This document shows positions 1 to 13,067 of a stretch of 64,000 bases of DNA, one piece after another; positions within the stretch are counted from its first letter, which is position 1, and each line of letters starts with the position of its first letter. The stretch is from Turnera subulata. Its lineage: Eukaryota > Streptophyta > Magnoliopsida > Malpighiales > Passifloraceae. Made by a program: the position numbers and the translations under genes. The stretch is taken from NCBI GenBank assembly GCA_028386065.3, contig JAKUCV010002500.1, positions 263,200 to 327,199 of the forward strand, read 5' to 3'. The notes beneath the pieces were generated by a model. That model did not search any database and had not been told where the DNA came from. It worked only from the letters and a program-made list of their open reading frames with translations.

Positions 1-192
1 TCTATAAAGATTTTCATGCCCAAAAGGATTCGCAAAAAGCGTTTATGAAATCATTGAAAACGTTTCTCATTCTTGAGAGACACTTAGTATTATCATTGAA
101 GTGGCCATCATTGATTGAATGCACTCTCTTTGACAATTTGATCATCATCGAAGGAAAAGAATTTTGAAAAAACCAAGTTTAAAAGATTTTTG

Positions 193-2569
193 TGAAACGC
201 TTGTATCCCAAATTGTCCAATTTAATTAATTAAAATATGTGAGAAGACCAAGTTGTCCTTTTTACCCGAGATACAATACAAATAAGATAATCATCATTTA
301 ATTATGCAACATATTATTCAATATATTATATAATAATCGAGTATGCAGAGGAAGACAAACACATATGATAAACATGTATACAAAGTAATCTATGGATCTG
401 ACCCGACGAGAGGAAAACACCGCCACCTGTTGATATGCACCACTGCTAAATGAACAGTTAAACTGTGCAAAGACTGTGAGGGGGAGAGACCAACCACTAT
501 CTCACCGCAAATAAATAAACTAGAGTATACGAATACAAATCAACCACAAATAACACCGGCATCAAGCAATAGCAACCACAGTGCACAAACAAGTCATAAT
601 TCACAACACAAGTCATCATCAGACTTCAACCATCACTTGTCATTACTCATCTTATTATCGTTGTTATTAGGATTAAATATTTTATTAGGGCCCCCTACTG
701 TGTGCGTCGAGCCCAGTCCCGTCTCATGATACAACCAGGGCATAAGCCCAATATAATCAGGGCAAGGCCCAATACAATGACTGAGGGAGAGACAGACAGA
801 GAGAAAGAGGGAGGTAGAAAGGGAGAGATAGAAAGAGGGAGGTCGAATCGGTCATCACAGACCCATATGCTAAACTGCATATACCATGCTATACCGCATG
901 CAATCCCGAGGGGTAGCACTTCCCGCTCGAACCAACCGGTCAACAACCCCACAGTAGCATATTTTTGTTGTACATTATTCTCAGTTATACTTAACGAGTT
1001 ATGTGTGCCATACGTTATGAATGTCTAGGGTTGTGTGGATTTAACATTTAATTTTCAAGTCCGGGCCTCCGGCCCACAAATCACCACACGAACCTCAAAA
1101 CCATAAATCATGTTATTTAGCATAACAGACAAAACATGCTCAACTGGCATTTCATATCACACCGGCACACAATTCACATAATCAGGCATACCACATCAAA
1201 GACATCATCATTAAGATACAAAGTGCAAGTAAGATCATCGGCACAACATGCATACAAGCATACAACATTCACTGCCAAACAAGAAATTTAATTTCATATA
1301 CCATATTTATTAATCGAGTATTGTAGGCAGTAATGCATACAAAGGTTTATATGTCCTCACCTGGGCCATATCAACTGTCTCAAAACTCGAAGCCTCGTTC
1401 TGCCTCGATAAGCCGTTTAATGTCGGTTCTCGATGCTCTCTGGAACAGCACCCGTCTCGCCGGATTTCAGTCAATCCTCGCCGGAGTAGTGACCCGAGAT
1501 GCTGGGACATCAACCCAAGATGTCAGAAAAAAAATCACATAGCATCGGAAAAACCCACTGTCCAAAATTTCGAACACACCTCGGATCTATCTTGGATCTG
1601 CCACACTCACCCAGCCTACAGGTTCACTGTCGGAACAACCCAGCAGCAGCCCCACCATAATCTGGTAGCAACAACAACACAAACCCAACCCGAATCACCA
1701 TTACGGGACCACCAATAACTCCCCAGAACCGCACGCAGCCGACCCGAGCACAGGCACAGACCTGGTCCCAAACACAACGATTCAGCCACCACCATCAACA
1801 AACAACCACTAGACTCGACCACTGCCACTCAACCCAACCTCCGCCATACAACCCGACCACCAATACAAAAGACCCGATTTAATCACAAAGGTCGGAGAAG
1901 AAAGCAGAGCAAATGGGGAAGAGAGGAAAGGAGAATCGTGGCTTACCCGACAGAAGGCGACGGTGGCGACATTGACTTCATGTCGCTCTCCTGTCCACGC
2001 CCAATCGAAGCCTCCAGCACTTCCACAAGCGGCTTCTCCCCTCCTACAGACGAAGACGATGGTGCCGATCGAAGCGGCGGTGACGGCATAGAAGATGGTG
2101 GTGAGAAGCGAAAGAAGGAAGAAGATATGGTGGCGGTGAAGGTGTTACCCAAAAGAGAAAAGGATGATGGCTATATAGCAAAGAAAAAGAAAAGAATCAA
2201 GAGAGGGAGACAAATCGGGTAGTAACTATTGGGGAGAGATAATGGGAGAGACAAATCCGAGAGAGAGAGTTCGTGGGAGCGGCGAAAGAAAGAGAAGAAA
2301 GAAAGGAGAAAAGAAGAGAAGAGGAAAGTTAGGGTAATGACTAGCCGAGACCAAAACGACGTCGTTTTGGTCTTAGGCGCGGTCAACACGCCTACCCTGG
2401 TCAAAACGCAACATAGCCCTGAGTTTTATGTTCTAGCCTACCCAAAACTACGTAGTTTTAATCAAAACTACTCTAATCCATGTGTTTTCATATCCAAGCA
2501 CAACTCATATCCAAAAAAAAAATCAATTTAGGATTAATCCCAACTTAAAAGTAAATGGGTTTCTATAAG
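193..2569 (-). mobile_element. Decayed LTR-like segment, same superfamily as the 42954-48004 solo LTR
   Basis: Read on the plus strand it begins TGAAACGC, like the reversed 3' end (TGAAACGCCCCGACCC) of the Gypsy LTRs further right. Around 365-560 it runs parallel to 43170-43330: both contain a GGATC motif followed by GAGACCAACCACTATCTC and then an ATAAATAAAC stretch. The AGGGCCCC block near 688 and a CTCACCTG block near 1357 also recur in the same order. The right part (1920-2340) is purine-rich with short open frames that I do not regard as genes. No target duplication is visible, and both ends are estimates. No gene is seen in this interval. Confidence 0.45.
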
Positions 2570-3721
2570 TGTTAACGGATACCGAAACTAATTTAGCAAA
2601 TTTGAACCAGGATGCCGACGAATGATCCGGCAAAATTCCGGCATTACGATGGCATAGAACGGCGACAATACCAACGTACTATCCGGCATTAGAACGGCCT
2701 AAAAGCACAAGAATGCAAGGAAAAACTTTGGCATTACGACGACACTGCGTCGATATTTGCTAAAAGGATTTCGGCATCGTAACTACAATGGAAACCCGAA
2801 AGCGAACCTTGTACTAAGAGAGAGAGAGCTCTAACCCGTAAAAGAATGTTTAGGAAGACGATGACTTCGCGCCCGAATTCCAACTTAGTAGGGACAAGAG
2901 AGGTAGAATAGGACGAATATCAAACCCTTTATTTCAACTTAGAGCGGGATAGAGAGGCAGATAGAAATGTGCAAAGACGTGCACTAGAGAGTAACTACTC
3001 TCGGGGTGAAGAAAATTGAAGGAAGAGGACCCCTATTTATAGTTTTTTGTGATGGCACTCTTGTGATTTCTCCAAATCCAAAAATATGTGGTGGAGCCAT
3101 GACCTGAGATTGCAGCCTGGAGACGTGGACTGAAGACAAAAACTACTAATTCTTCCAACTAGGCCTGCCGGGTCTCATAAAGTTCCCTAAAAAATGTGGC
3201 AAATCGTCTCGATGTTTGGGATATTCTCCTAAAGTTTCGTGAAATTTTGACGAATACACGATTTTTGGCGGATTTTGAAAAAATCGAAGGGCGTGACCAT
3301 ATCAGTGGCACGAAGGCCAAACGGAAGACAACTGGTCGGCCTCGTGGGGCCAACCACTTCCCCGGGTACTTTCTTGACCCGAAATTTGGCGTACTCCCCT
3401 TTTTTGACGTGTCCGGTTTCATTCGCGACCTCGGATGTCCTTTCTTATGCTCCCGTGACCTCCATTTTGGGCTCGGAATGATTTGACTATGACATAGACG
3501 TTTTCTAGCTAAAAATACGAAAATTTAACCAAGTCCCGAGAAATTCCAAGAAAGAATCGGGAAGCCCCGCAACGTCTTCGGTGTGATAACTTGATGAGTA
3601 AATGGTCCCCACGACCCTCAGAAAATATTTTTAGGTTTTCTCAAACTCTAAATGTGGTGGAGTTCGGACGCGACACAAAAAAAAAACGTGAAAATGGGTG
3701 GGCAAAATTTGGGTGCTAACA
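2570..3721 (-). mobile_element. Possible solo LTR, minus strand, with TATA box
   Basis: On the minus strand this segment starts TGTTAGCACCCAAATTTTGCCC, a relative of the X-family LTR start (TGTGAACACCCAAATTTGGCCC), and ends CCGTTAACA, giving TG...CA ends with TGTTA/TAACA inverted termini. A TATA-like box (CTATAAATAGG on the minus strand, about 3033-3043) lies inside, as expected for an LTR promoter. The flanking 5-mers (ATAAG and GTCAT) do not match, so the left limit is tentative. No coding sequence is recognised. Confidence 0.42.
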
Positions 3722-4883
3722 GTCATTAGATGACCGCCACGTGGCGGTTTCCACGAGATTACCGCGTGGCTGGCCGGTCATGAATCCTCTATTTCGGCAA
3801 GTTTTCAGATTTTTCCTCTTTTCTTGATTCTGGCCCTCAACCGTTAGATCTAGGGATTCAATCTCGATCCTTAGATAAATTTGGACGTCAAGCCACTAGA
3901 ACAATATAAATAGGACCCCCATACCCCCTCAAGGACATACAATTTCTCTCTTCCCCCTCTATACACACTAAAGCTAGAAGCTCGGGAAAATTCTCTATTT
4001 CCGGGCTTAGGAACACTTGTAAGGGCTAGGTTCTGGAGAAAATTCGTGGAGACAAGTAGAAACAAAGTGACAATGGGAGGAGAGCAAGAGAAGGGCAAGA
4101 AGAAGGCGGATCAAAGCAAATCGGGGAAGGTTTTAGTATGATTCTCGAAAGGAGAGTCCCTATCCAGACAGCCTCGGTACTTTTACGATTCTTGGAGCTG
4201 CAGACGTCGATTTACTGCGATCTTGGTGTATGTGGAAAGCCAAGAGAGAGATCTACAAGTTTGTTGCTGATGCTAGACGCTAAATCGGCCTCCATCGACA
4301 TCAAATTTCTGCTTGAGGAGTAGAAAGCACATAGGAGCTAGAGGAGGGTTTCAAGAGGTAATTCGATCCAATTTTCTTGTTAATTGATTGTTGTTGACGT
4401 GTTTTTATAGTGATGACGATGATTTTGTGATTGACATGTGGTGCATGTAACAACTATGTGAGCTTTGAACCCATGAACAGGGGGTACGTAGGTAGTTTCT
4501 TGTGGTTGAAACGCAAGCTCAATTTTATTTTACTTTCCGGTTTTGATATTTATTTTCAGTCTTATTTTGATGTTTTCGTTGTTTGCTTCCTTACTTGTAC
4601 ACATCCACAAGGAATATATTGATTAATGGTTGCACATAATCTCGCCCCAACATGGATGGGTGCCTAACACCTTCCAATCTGTGACGAACCCCTAGGTCCA
4701 CATCTTTGGTTCGCTGATTTGGTTGCCTTAAGGAGTCATTTGTTACCTAAGATAGTTTTTTCCCCGAATTTTTTTCTGCAATAAAATTTGGGTGGCAACT
4801 CTAAAGATGTTGGAAGACGGTTAAGAAGAAGCTTGTAAGGATAAGGTGAGGAGGCTCAATGAATTTTGGGTCAGGTACTCACA
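3722..4883 (+). mobile_element. Truncated 5' LTR of retroelement copy X1
   Basis: This matches the right two thirds of the X2 LTRs (20699-22308 and 35802-37427). It has a GACCGCC/GGCGGT motif cluster at about 3730-3783, a TATA box TATAAATAGG at 3905-3914, a block with GTACGTAGGT near 4483, the stretch AATTTGGGTGGCAACTC near 4786 and an end GGTACTCACA at 4883. The first third of the LTR, with the TGTGAACACCC start, is missing; the segment is joined directly to the minus-strand LTR on its left. Confidence 0.6.
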
Positions 4884-5083
4884 CCCGTGAATTCAAAGAC
4901 TAGGATTGCATAACACATAATATATTCCATAATTTCCAAAATGTAAAGCATGTTGAATAGGAAATTGATTTCCACACCCTACGCCTTTGAAACCAAGCCA
5001 TTTGTTATTAGCCCTTTCTTTGGTTGAACCCGTCCAACGAAGTCTTGAATTCCGCTTCCCCCCTTTTACAGTAAGAAGGAATC

Positions 5084-5730
5084 ATGAGTGATGAGCATGT
5101 TATTCAAGCCAGAAATGCCAATGGAATGAGCGTGGATCAGGAAGGTGTACAATTGGGAAAGAGTGAGCGACTCAAGTGGGTGGGCCGAAGTTTGTGCCAT
5201 GAAATGGAGGTGCAATTGCGGTTTAAGGAGTTGATCGGCGAGTTGAGGGGCACAATCCTCAAATCAATGGCACTTGGTTAGGAATTCGCTAGGAGTGCTA
5301 TAAAGCAACTCAAAGAGGTGATGGGACTGCTTGATTCACTTGAGGATGTGATAAGGAACCTCCAGTTTGAGAATTCTTCCTTAGGCCAGGTAAACATCCG
5401 ATTGTAAGAAGACTATAAGAGAGAAGTAGAGATGGATGAATGGGGTGATGACTAGGTCGAAGTGGTAGAGGCCGAGAGACAAGCAATTGCCCGAGGGGAA
5501 ACCATAGAAATTAGCGAAGATGAGTCCAACAAGAGGCCGAAGATGGGATGACTGAAAGCAAAGATCATTATGGCAATACAAAAGAAGCTTCTTCCACACC
5601 AATAGTACCCCGAAGGAAGCGTGTGTATCCATATAAGATAGAGAGGACAATAGAAAGGGATGCCTAGAGATATCATTTAGAGAGGAGGGGAGGCCTTTAG
5701 TCATAAGTGTCGAGTCTGCTTTTGCCATTT
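5084..5730 (+). pseudogene. Gag-like ORF of retroelement X1, with stops
   Basis: A reading frame opens at 5084 (MSDEHVIQARNANGM...) about 200 bp after the LTR and runs 65 codons to a stop. It then continues, in shifting frames with several stops, to about 5730. It is homologous to the split ORF of copy X2 (23072-23139 plus 29978-30483): both begin MSxEH, contain a glutamate- and aspartate-rich stretch, and share a region resembling RRKxVYPxKIE before the stop, followed by a similar 3' tail (ACCTCACCTCAAAGAGTC). The position after an LTR suggests a gag-like role, but I see no zinc knuckle and no recognised capsid motif, so the product is best called an uncharacterised retroelement protein remnant. 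Confidence 0.5.
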
Positions 5731-6368
5731 CAAAAATAAAAAGGGTCGTGGTATGGCTATGTTGACCTCACCTCAAAGAGTCTGTGTCATCAATCTTGTT
5801 CTTTCAACCTTTGTTGTTTAGATTCCATGAAATGAATGAAAGCTCTCATCCTCCCATTTGTGAACATGATGTTTTCTGTTGAACGGTATTAGACTTTCTT
5901 GGCTTAGCCTGGGAACCATAAAAAGAACTACGTAGACCTAATTTCGTGTGCTCATAAGAAAAAAGAAGAAAAGAGAGGAAAAATGAGCCATGGATACATA
6001 GGAAGCCCAACTTGGGTCCGGTACCCTTTATTAATAAAAGTTCAAAAGTTTGACAAGATGAAAAATGGGAGTTCATTCACTCGTTTATTTTGCGTGCATT
6101 ATAAATGTGATAGATGTTTGTCTAGGTAAAACATTTAGTATTCTCAAGTATCCTTATCATAATCGTTGGGGAATTCAGGCTCTAAACGAACATTTGCCTT
6201 CAAGAACCAGTTTCTATAGCATGAAAGGATCCATTCAGAATAGCTCACTTCCTTCTTCAACCATTCTTGATGGCTCTTCATAAAATATGGACCATCGAAG
6301 TTGTAAGCCTTGGCCTTCGTGGGCGAGCATATGACCAAACCGCCTAACTATCCTAGCAGGATAATAAT

Positions 6369-8251
6369 TGTGATAACCCGTATAATCGAGGCTAAAAGTG
6401 TTTAACGACATTGGTTTTTATTAGCTTCAGTTGGCTAACCTTTGGTTCCAATTGGCCAACCATTGGCACAATTGGATTAATTAACGGGTGATTAGTCTTA
6501 ATCGTGGATTAGTGTGTGTGTTAAGTGTTTGGGAAATTAAGTGAGGGTTAAGTGTGGGCTAACTAAGGGCGAGTTGGTATGGAGCTTCTGGTTAGAAAAT
6601 AAGCATGAGGTGGAGAGTTGCTTAGGCTTGGTGGCAGCATGATGGCAAGAGGCAAGGCAAGTGGCTGCTTAGTCACTTGCTTGTCTTGGCCTAATTTTCC
6701 CAAGCAAGCATCTCACCCCTCATTTGTGTCAAAAAACTTAGGGAATACTCAAGAGAAAAGGATTAAGCCATTCTCAAGGTTTCCCAAGACTATCACACAC
6801 AAAAGAAGAGGGGTAAGTAGTTGGGTTCAGATTCAAGCATGTTTTGGTGTCAATTAGCTTGTCTACTGTGCTGCTGGCTTGGACAGTGCACCAATTCGGT
6901 TTTGTGTGGAGTGTGTGGCCTTGTTGTTGGATGTTGGCTTATGTAAAGACAGTATCTCAAGTTGGGGGCGTTGGTTGGTGAAGCTGAGGTACAATTGGCC
7001 CCGCAGGAGGCCAATTGGTGCGCCTGGTGCGCAAAATTACCCCTACTGGTGCCAATTGGTCCTTCCAGTACCTGATAGGCCTGGACAGGGCAACCTGATG
7101 GCTTGTAGGTCTAACAAGTGCCCAAATAAGTGTGCTAATGCACTTGTTTTTGGTCGACGACTAGGTTAGCGCGCCAATGCACGCATTGGTGCCAACCGAT
7201 TGGCCTAACTTGGCCAGTTGGGGTAGGCTAACTTGTATAAGTTCCTACTTGAAGCTTTGTGTAGTTATGTCTTTTATTGATGGTTATTTGTGTGTGGAAG
7301 GTGCTAGAAACCTAGGAGCAGCAAAGGAAGGGAAAGGCCCAAGTGAGGCCTAATTCTGAGTAAGTTTGGCTGCATACTTGTGTGTTGGTTGTGATGCCCT
7401 TTGGCTTGGTGGATGACCCAATTTCCTATTGTGATGGCACCTATGGTGCAATATGAGATGTTGAGATGTTCATTGATATGCCTTGGCTTGAGACGAGTCT
7501 GATAATCTGGTTGTGCATTACATGCATCCCATTTGCATCATGGCATTTACATGAGATGGTATAAAATGATGAACCTTGCAGTGCTCCTAGGCTGCTTGGT
7601 CAATGTGATGATGGTGGTGTTGTGCCTGGTGCCGTGTACGGTTCTGGTGGCCAATCTGTTATACCTCGTACGTGAGGCTGAAGGCTTAGGAGAAACACAT
7701 TGGCAGGCCCACCAGACCATACAGGTAGGCTTGGTACAACTCCACGATAGCTTACCCGTGGACTGATCATGGTGACCCGAGATGTTGGTTATTGGATGTT
7801 ATTTGCAGCCTGTATGTGTCTATCCTAATGCCTTGTATGACCACCTGCTTATTGAGTCATGGACTCACCCTCCTTTTTCCACTACCTTTGTTTCAGGGTA
7901 AGGAGTTGATCGACTTGGTGAGGGAAGGCTCGAGAGACACGTTTTGTTAGATGATGGGTACTTAGCCAAATCTGACTCTACCTAGATTTTGTGTATATGA
8001 GAAGAATTGGCATAAAACACATGTAGTGCCCCATTTTTTATTTATATGAATTATGTAAATATAAGTTGGCTGTTGTGTGTTCTACTTCGTAATTCATTCC
8101 ATGCTGCTCGTCTTGATGTTTGCTGCGCACTAAACGTTTCTGCCCGTCGGCAAGCTTTTGCCCATCGTTTGATGTAGGGCTTTGGGTGCCCTGTGGCTTG
8201 CTGAGTGATGCAGAAGGAAACTGGCCGGTCACGTATTGATGGGGCGTGACA
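6369..8251 (+). repeat. 5' LTR of the Gypsy element at 6369-13067
   Basis: Direct repeat of 11554-13067, starting TGTGATAAC and ending GTGACA. It carries many TTGGCCAATTGG-type short palindromes between about 6425 and 7220. It is longer than the 3' LTR by a segment around 7425-7813. Confidence 0.85.
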
Positions 8252-8520
8252 GTTATGCTAGCGGAGCATGGTTTATTTGATGTTAAGGGGCCTAGGTTAA
8301 ATAGTGGTACTAATGGCTGTTATCCATCACTAGAGACTATGGGATGGTGAGAGCTGACTTTTATTTGTTGGTTCTCTTGTACTTTGTGTGCAGGTAAGCA
8401 TAAAAAAAGGAAGTTGGGATAGGAAGTGGTCACTGATGTTCCTGCCCTGGATGTGCAATCCGTTCAGGATGCCGAGGAAGTGGCTGATGAGACTTATGTC
8501 CCGGGGATGCAAGTGATGAG

Positions 8521-9614
8521 TTGCCCAGAGAAGCAGAATATTCAGATGCCTCGCAAGTGATGCCTATGGAGATACTGAAGGCTGGTTTGCATGGTGTTCA
8601 TAAGGGAGTTGAGAATATGGCCGAGATGTTTGCTGCGGACCGAAAAAGAAGAGAGGACCCAGTATATAGAGATCACAGTGGGGAATCTCCGTCGGTGACA
8701 TTTGTAAAACTCGATCCACCAACATTTTCTGGGGCTGAAAATGAAGACCCACAGGGATTTTTAGCTGATGTGTGGAAATGTTTCCAAGTGATGGAATGTA
8801 CGGATCATCGAGCAGTCGCTCTTGCTGCTTTTCGGCTAAAGGGGGATGAAGTTAATAATTGGTACGAATCCAAAATGAGCAAGAGGATGCCTGATGCTGC
8901 CCCGTGCACTTGGACTGAGTTCTGTGCCATTTTTCTTGAGTGATTCTTGCCTGAGAGTGTTAGGGATTATAAGGAGGCGGAATTTGAACTCCTAAGGCAA
9001 GGGGACATGACAGTGGGGGAGTGTGAATCCAAGTTCATAAACCTGTCCAAGTATACCTTGCATATCATCCCTGCAGAGGAAGATCAAAAGGTTCACTGGT
9101 GGGCTAAAGGGTTACATACATAACTCTTTAGTGGCTATTCCGTTCAGCTCCTATGCTGAAGCAGTTGACAAAGCTCGGGCAATTGAAGCAAAGACCCAAG
9201 CAGAAAGAGCTGAGGCAAGTGTCAAAAGGGCAAGGCAAGATACCACTCAAAGCTAACAAAGTTTTTATGCTGGTTCAAGCCAATTCCGAGGGCGTGGGAA
9301 GATAGGATTGTGGGTGAACTTACCTAGGGCCCGATTTAGGGGCAGTCCTAGTTACGGTGCCTCAAGCTTTGGTGGGAGCTCGATGAGACCCATAGTCAGC
9401 CAATTCCAGGGTACTCAAGGTGCACAAATGAGGCCCAACAGTTTGTGTTTTAAGTGTGGCAAGTATGGACATATGTCACAGGAGTGTCCAGTGGGACAAA
9501 AGATATGTTATATGTGTGGGCAAATGGGACATATAGCTCGAGAATTCTCCATTGGGCAATCATCCATGGCATCCAGTGTAGCATCATCTCCAACACCAAG
9601 GAGGATGAGGTGTA
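8521..9614 (+). pseudogene. Gypsy gag remnant with two zinc knuckles
   Basis: Retrotransposon capsid/nucleocapsid gene. The frame from 8521 encodes a gag segment including FxKLDPPTFSG, a WYE motif and a TEFCAIF stretch, typical of plant Gypsy gag; it meets an in-frame stop near 8941 and frameshifts near 9090. The frame at 9308-9622 carries two CCHC knuckles: one complete (CFKCGKYGHMSQEC, starting near 9446) and a second whose last cysteine is replaced by phenylalanine (CYMCGQMGHIAREF). The frame then runs abruptly into RNase H sequence, so the gag 3' end, protease and reverse transcriptase are missing. It cannot give a functional polyprotein. Confidence 0.8.
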
Positions 9615-11550
9615 CACCGTGATGCATCGAGGGTTAGTTTGGGCTGTGTATTGATGTAGGATGGCAGGGTGATTACTTATGCATCCCGAAAACTCAAGAA
9701 GAATGAGGAGAATTACCTGGTGCATGATCTTGAAATGGCAGCAGCGGTGTTTGCTTTGAAAATTTGGAGGCATTACTTGTACGGGGAGCCTTGTGAAATT
9801 TACACGGACCATAAAAGCTTGAAGTATATAATGGAGCAGGGGGATCTGAATTTGAGACAACGGAGATGGGTCTAGTTGCTTAAAGATTATGACTGTATTA
9901 TCAAATACCATCCTGGGAAAGCCAATGTCGTGGCCGATGCTCTTAGTTGGAAATCTATTTGTAGCTTGGCTCATTTTGGTGTGGTGGAAGGCTTGCAGTT
10001 GGGGCTTGGCATGAATTTTTGGATCAAGGATCGCATTATGTGGTTGCTGAATCAGGGGCACTATTATCTCACTACCAGGTGTACCCTATTTTAAATGATG
10101 AAATCGCAAAAGCTCAGAATGATGATGCTGAAACTAAATCGTGGAAGGAAAAAGTTAGCCGAGGGAAACAAGCTGGATTTGTAGTGATTGATAACAGTAT
10201 TCTGAGGTACGTCACAAGAATGTTTGTTCCTGATGTTCGGGATCTCCCAATAAACTTTTAAATGAAGCACACCAAACCCTATACACCTTACACCCAGGTT
10301 CCACCAAGATGTATCATGATCTTAAAACACATTATTTGTGGAACAACATGAAGAGGGATGTGGCTGATTATGTCTCTAAGTGTTTGATATGTCAGCAAGT
10401 GAAGGGAGAGCACCAAAAACCACCGGGGTTACTTCAGTCCATATCTGTCCCGGAATGGAAGTGGGAAAGAGTGGCTATGGACTTTGTTAGCGGGTTGTCG
10501 CGAACTGCAGGTGGATTCGATTCCATCTGGGTGATAGTTGATAGATTGACCAAATTTGCCCATTTTCTTCCGGTGAAAACAACTTATAATTTTGCCAAGC
10601 TAGCACAGATTTTTTTTGATGAAATTGTGAGGTTGCACGGTGTGCCTATCTCGATAGTATCTGATCGAGGCCTGCAGTTCACATCGAGATTTTGGCGAAG
10701 CTTCCATGATGCTATGGGAACACAACTTGACTTGAGTACTACGTTCCACCCGCAAACAGATGGGAAAATTTAACGGGTAATACAAATTCTGGAAGATATG
10801 CTGCGAGCTTGTATGTTGAGTTATGGGGATAGTTGGAATAAATACTTTTCTTTGGTTGAATTTGCCTACAACAATAGCTACCAGTCTAGTATTGGTATGG
10901 CTCCGTATGAAGTGTTGTACGGTCGCAGATGTCGAACTCTGATCTGTTGGGATGAAGTTGGGGCCAGGAGGTTGCTAGGGCCTGAAGTTTTGGAACTGAC
11001 AATTGAAAAAGTGAAAATTGCCTGTGAGAATTTAGCTGCTGCCCAGAGTAGGCAAAAGTCCTATGCGGACAATAGGAGACGGGAATTAAAGTTTTCGGTT
11101 GGGGACATGGTTTTTCTTAAAGTGTCACCCACAAAAGGAGTGCTACAATTCGAAAGAAAAGGCAAATTAAGTCCCTGATATCTGGGTCCATTTGAGATAC
11201 TTGAGAAGATCGGACCAGTGGCGTATCGTCTTGCATTGCCACCGAATTTGTCACAGATACACCCGGTGTTTCATATGTCGATGCTAAGGAAATATTTGCC
11301 GGATCCCTCACATGTTTTAGCACCACAGGAGATTCAGTTGGGTGAGGAATTGACTTATAAAGCACAACCAATTATGGTAGTGGATAGGTAGGTACGCAGA
11401 CTCCATAACAAGGATGTCACTTCTATGAAGGTTTTGTGGGAAGAACCCTCAAGACAGGAGGTTACTTGAGAGTCCGAGAAAGAAATGATGGACAAGTATC
11501 CGCACCTATTTACAAGTAAATTCGAGGACAAATTTTATATAAGGGGAAGA
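9615..11550 (+). pseudogene. Gypsy pol remnant: RNase H and integrase only
   Basis: The sequence starts inside RNase H (DASR...TYASRKLK, then [10 protein letters not shown]), continues through the linker ([13 protein letters not shown]) and the integrase H2C2 zinc finger (ending CLICQQVK), the catalytic core ([36 protein letters not shown]) and a C-terminal region (SVGDMVFLKVSP, HPVFHMSMLRKY). In-frame stops interrupt it, for example near 9657, 9873, 10771 and 11177. The gene order RNase H before integrase is that of Ty3/Gypsy. Protease and reverse transcriptase are absent, deleted at about 9615. The 3' end runs into the polypurine tract. Confidence 0.85.
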
Positions 11551-11553
11551 TGA

Positions 11554-13067
11554 TGTGATAACTCGTATAATCGAGGCTAAAAATGTTTAATTGATGAGGA
11601 AAGGTGCTGGGATAAGAGTTGGATTTAGTTAGCTTCAGTTGGCTAACCTTTGGTTCCAATTGGCTAGCCATTGGCACAGTTGGATTAATTAACGGATGAT
11701 TAGTCTTAATCGTAGATTAGTGTGTGTGTTAAGTGTTTAGGAAACTAAGTGAGGGTTAAGTGTGGTCTAACTAAGGGCAAGTTGGCATGGAGCTACTTGT
11801 TAGAAAATAAGCATGAGGCGGAGAGCTGCTTAGGCTTGGTGGCAGCATGAGGGCAAGAGGCAAGCAAGTGGCAGCTTAGTCACCTACTTGCCTTGGCCTA
11901 ATCTGCCCAAGCAAGCATCTCACCCCTCATTTGTGTCAAAAAACGTGGGGAATACTCAGAAGAGAAGGACTAAGCCATTCTCAAGGTTTCCCAAGACTAT
12001 CACACGCAAAAGAAGAGGGGTAAGTAGCTGGGTTCAGATTCAAGCATGTTTTGGTATCAATTAGCTTGCCTAGTGTGTTGTTGGCTTGGACAGTACATCA
12101 ATTCGGTTTTGTGTGGAGTGTGTGGCCTTGTTGTTGGAAGTTTGCTTGTGGAAAGATAGTATCTTAGGTTGGGGGCGTTGGTTGGTGAAGCTGAGGTACA
12201 ATTGGCTCCTTAGGAGGCCAATTGGTACGGCTGGTGCGCAAAATTACCCCTACTAGTGCCAATTGGTCATTCTAGTACCTGATAGGCCTGGATAGGACAA
12301 CCTGATGGCTTGTAGGTCTAACAAGTGCCCAAATAAGTGTGCTAATGCACTTGGTTAGGGTAGATGGCTAGGGTTGGCGCGCTACTGCACGCATTGGTGC
12401 CAACCGATTGGCCTAACTTGGCCAGTTGGTGTGTAGGCTAACTTGTATAAGTTCCTACTTGAAGCTTTGTGTAGTTATGTCTTTTATTGATGGTTATTTG
12501 TGTGGCAGGTGCTAGAAACCTAGGAGCACCAAAGGAAGGGGAAGAGCCTAGTGAGGCCTAAATCTGAGTTAGTTTGGTTGCATACTTGTGTGATGGCTGT
12601 GATGCTTATTGGCCTGGTGGATGACCCAATGTGTCTATGCTAATGCCTTGTATGACCACCTGCTTATTGAGTCGTGGACTAACCCCCCTTTTTTCTCTCC
12701 CTTTGTTTCAGGGAAAGGAGTTGATCAGCTTGGTGAGGGAAGGCTCGAGAGACACGTTTTGTTAGATGATGGGCACTTAGCCAAATCTGATTGTACCTAG
12801 ATTTTGTGTATATGAGAAGAATTGGTATAAAACACATGTAGTGCCCCATTTTTTATGTATATAAATTATGTAAATATAAGATGGTTGTTGTGTGTTCTAC
12901 TTCATAATTCATTCCATGCTGCTCGCCTTGATGTTTGTTGCGCACTAAACGTTTCTGCCTGTTGGGCAAGCTTCCGCCCATAGTTTGATGTAGGCCTTTG
13001 GGTGCCCTGTGGCACGCTGAGTGATGCACAAGGCCCCTGGCCGGTCACATATTGACGGGGCGTGACA
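11554..13067 (+). repeat. 3' LTR of the Gypsy element at 6369-13067
   Basis: Direct repeat of 6369-8251 beginning TGTGATAACTCG after the polypurine tract and ending CGTGACA. Relative to the 5' copy it jumps from CCCAAT to GTGTCTAT near 12630, missing about 385 bp. Confidence 0.85.

Larger units (their letters stand above)
6369..13067 (+). mobile_element. Ty3/Gypsy LTR retrotransposon inserted in X1, internally deleted
   Basis: The 5' LTR is 6369-8251 and the 3' LTR 11554-13067. Both start TGTGATAAC and end GGGGCGTGACA. The flanks are ATAAT (6364-6368) and GTAAT (13068-13072), a target duplication with one mismatch. After the 5' LTR comes a decayed primer-binding site (GCTAGCGGAGCATGG), and AAGGGGAAGATGA before the 3' LTR is the polypurine tract. 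The 3' LTR lacks about 385 bp present in the 5' LTR (about 7425-7813). The interior keeps gag, RNase H and integrase but has lost protease and reverse transcriptase. It splits the interior of X1, so it inserted after X1. Confidence 0.85.

Noticed and set aside
1938..2222. 94-codon acidic/basic frame
   Set aside because: Lies in an LTR-like segment; composition-driven, no recognised domain, shadowed by a frame on the other strand.
2351..2366. AAAACGACGTCGTTTTGG palindrome as a host regulatory site
   Set aside because: It lies in repeat DNA and recurs in the foldback element; no adjacent gene.
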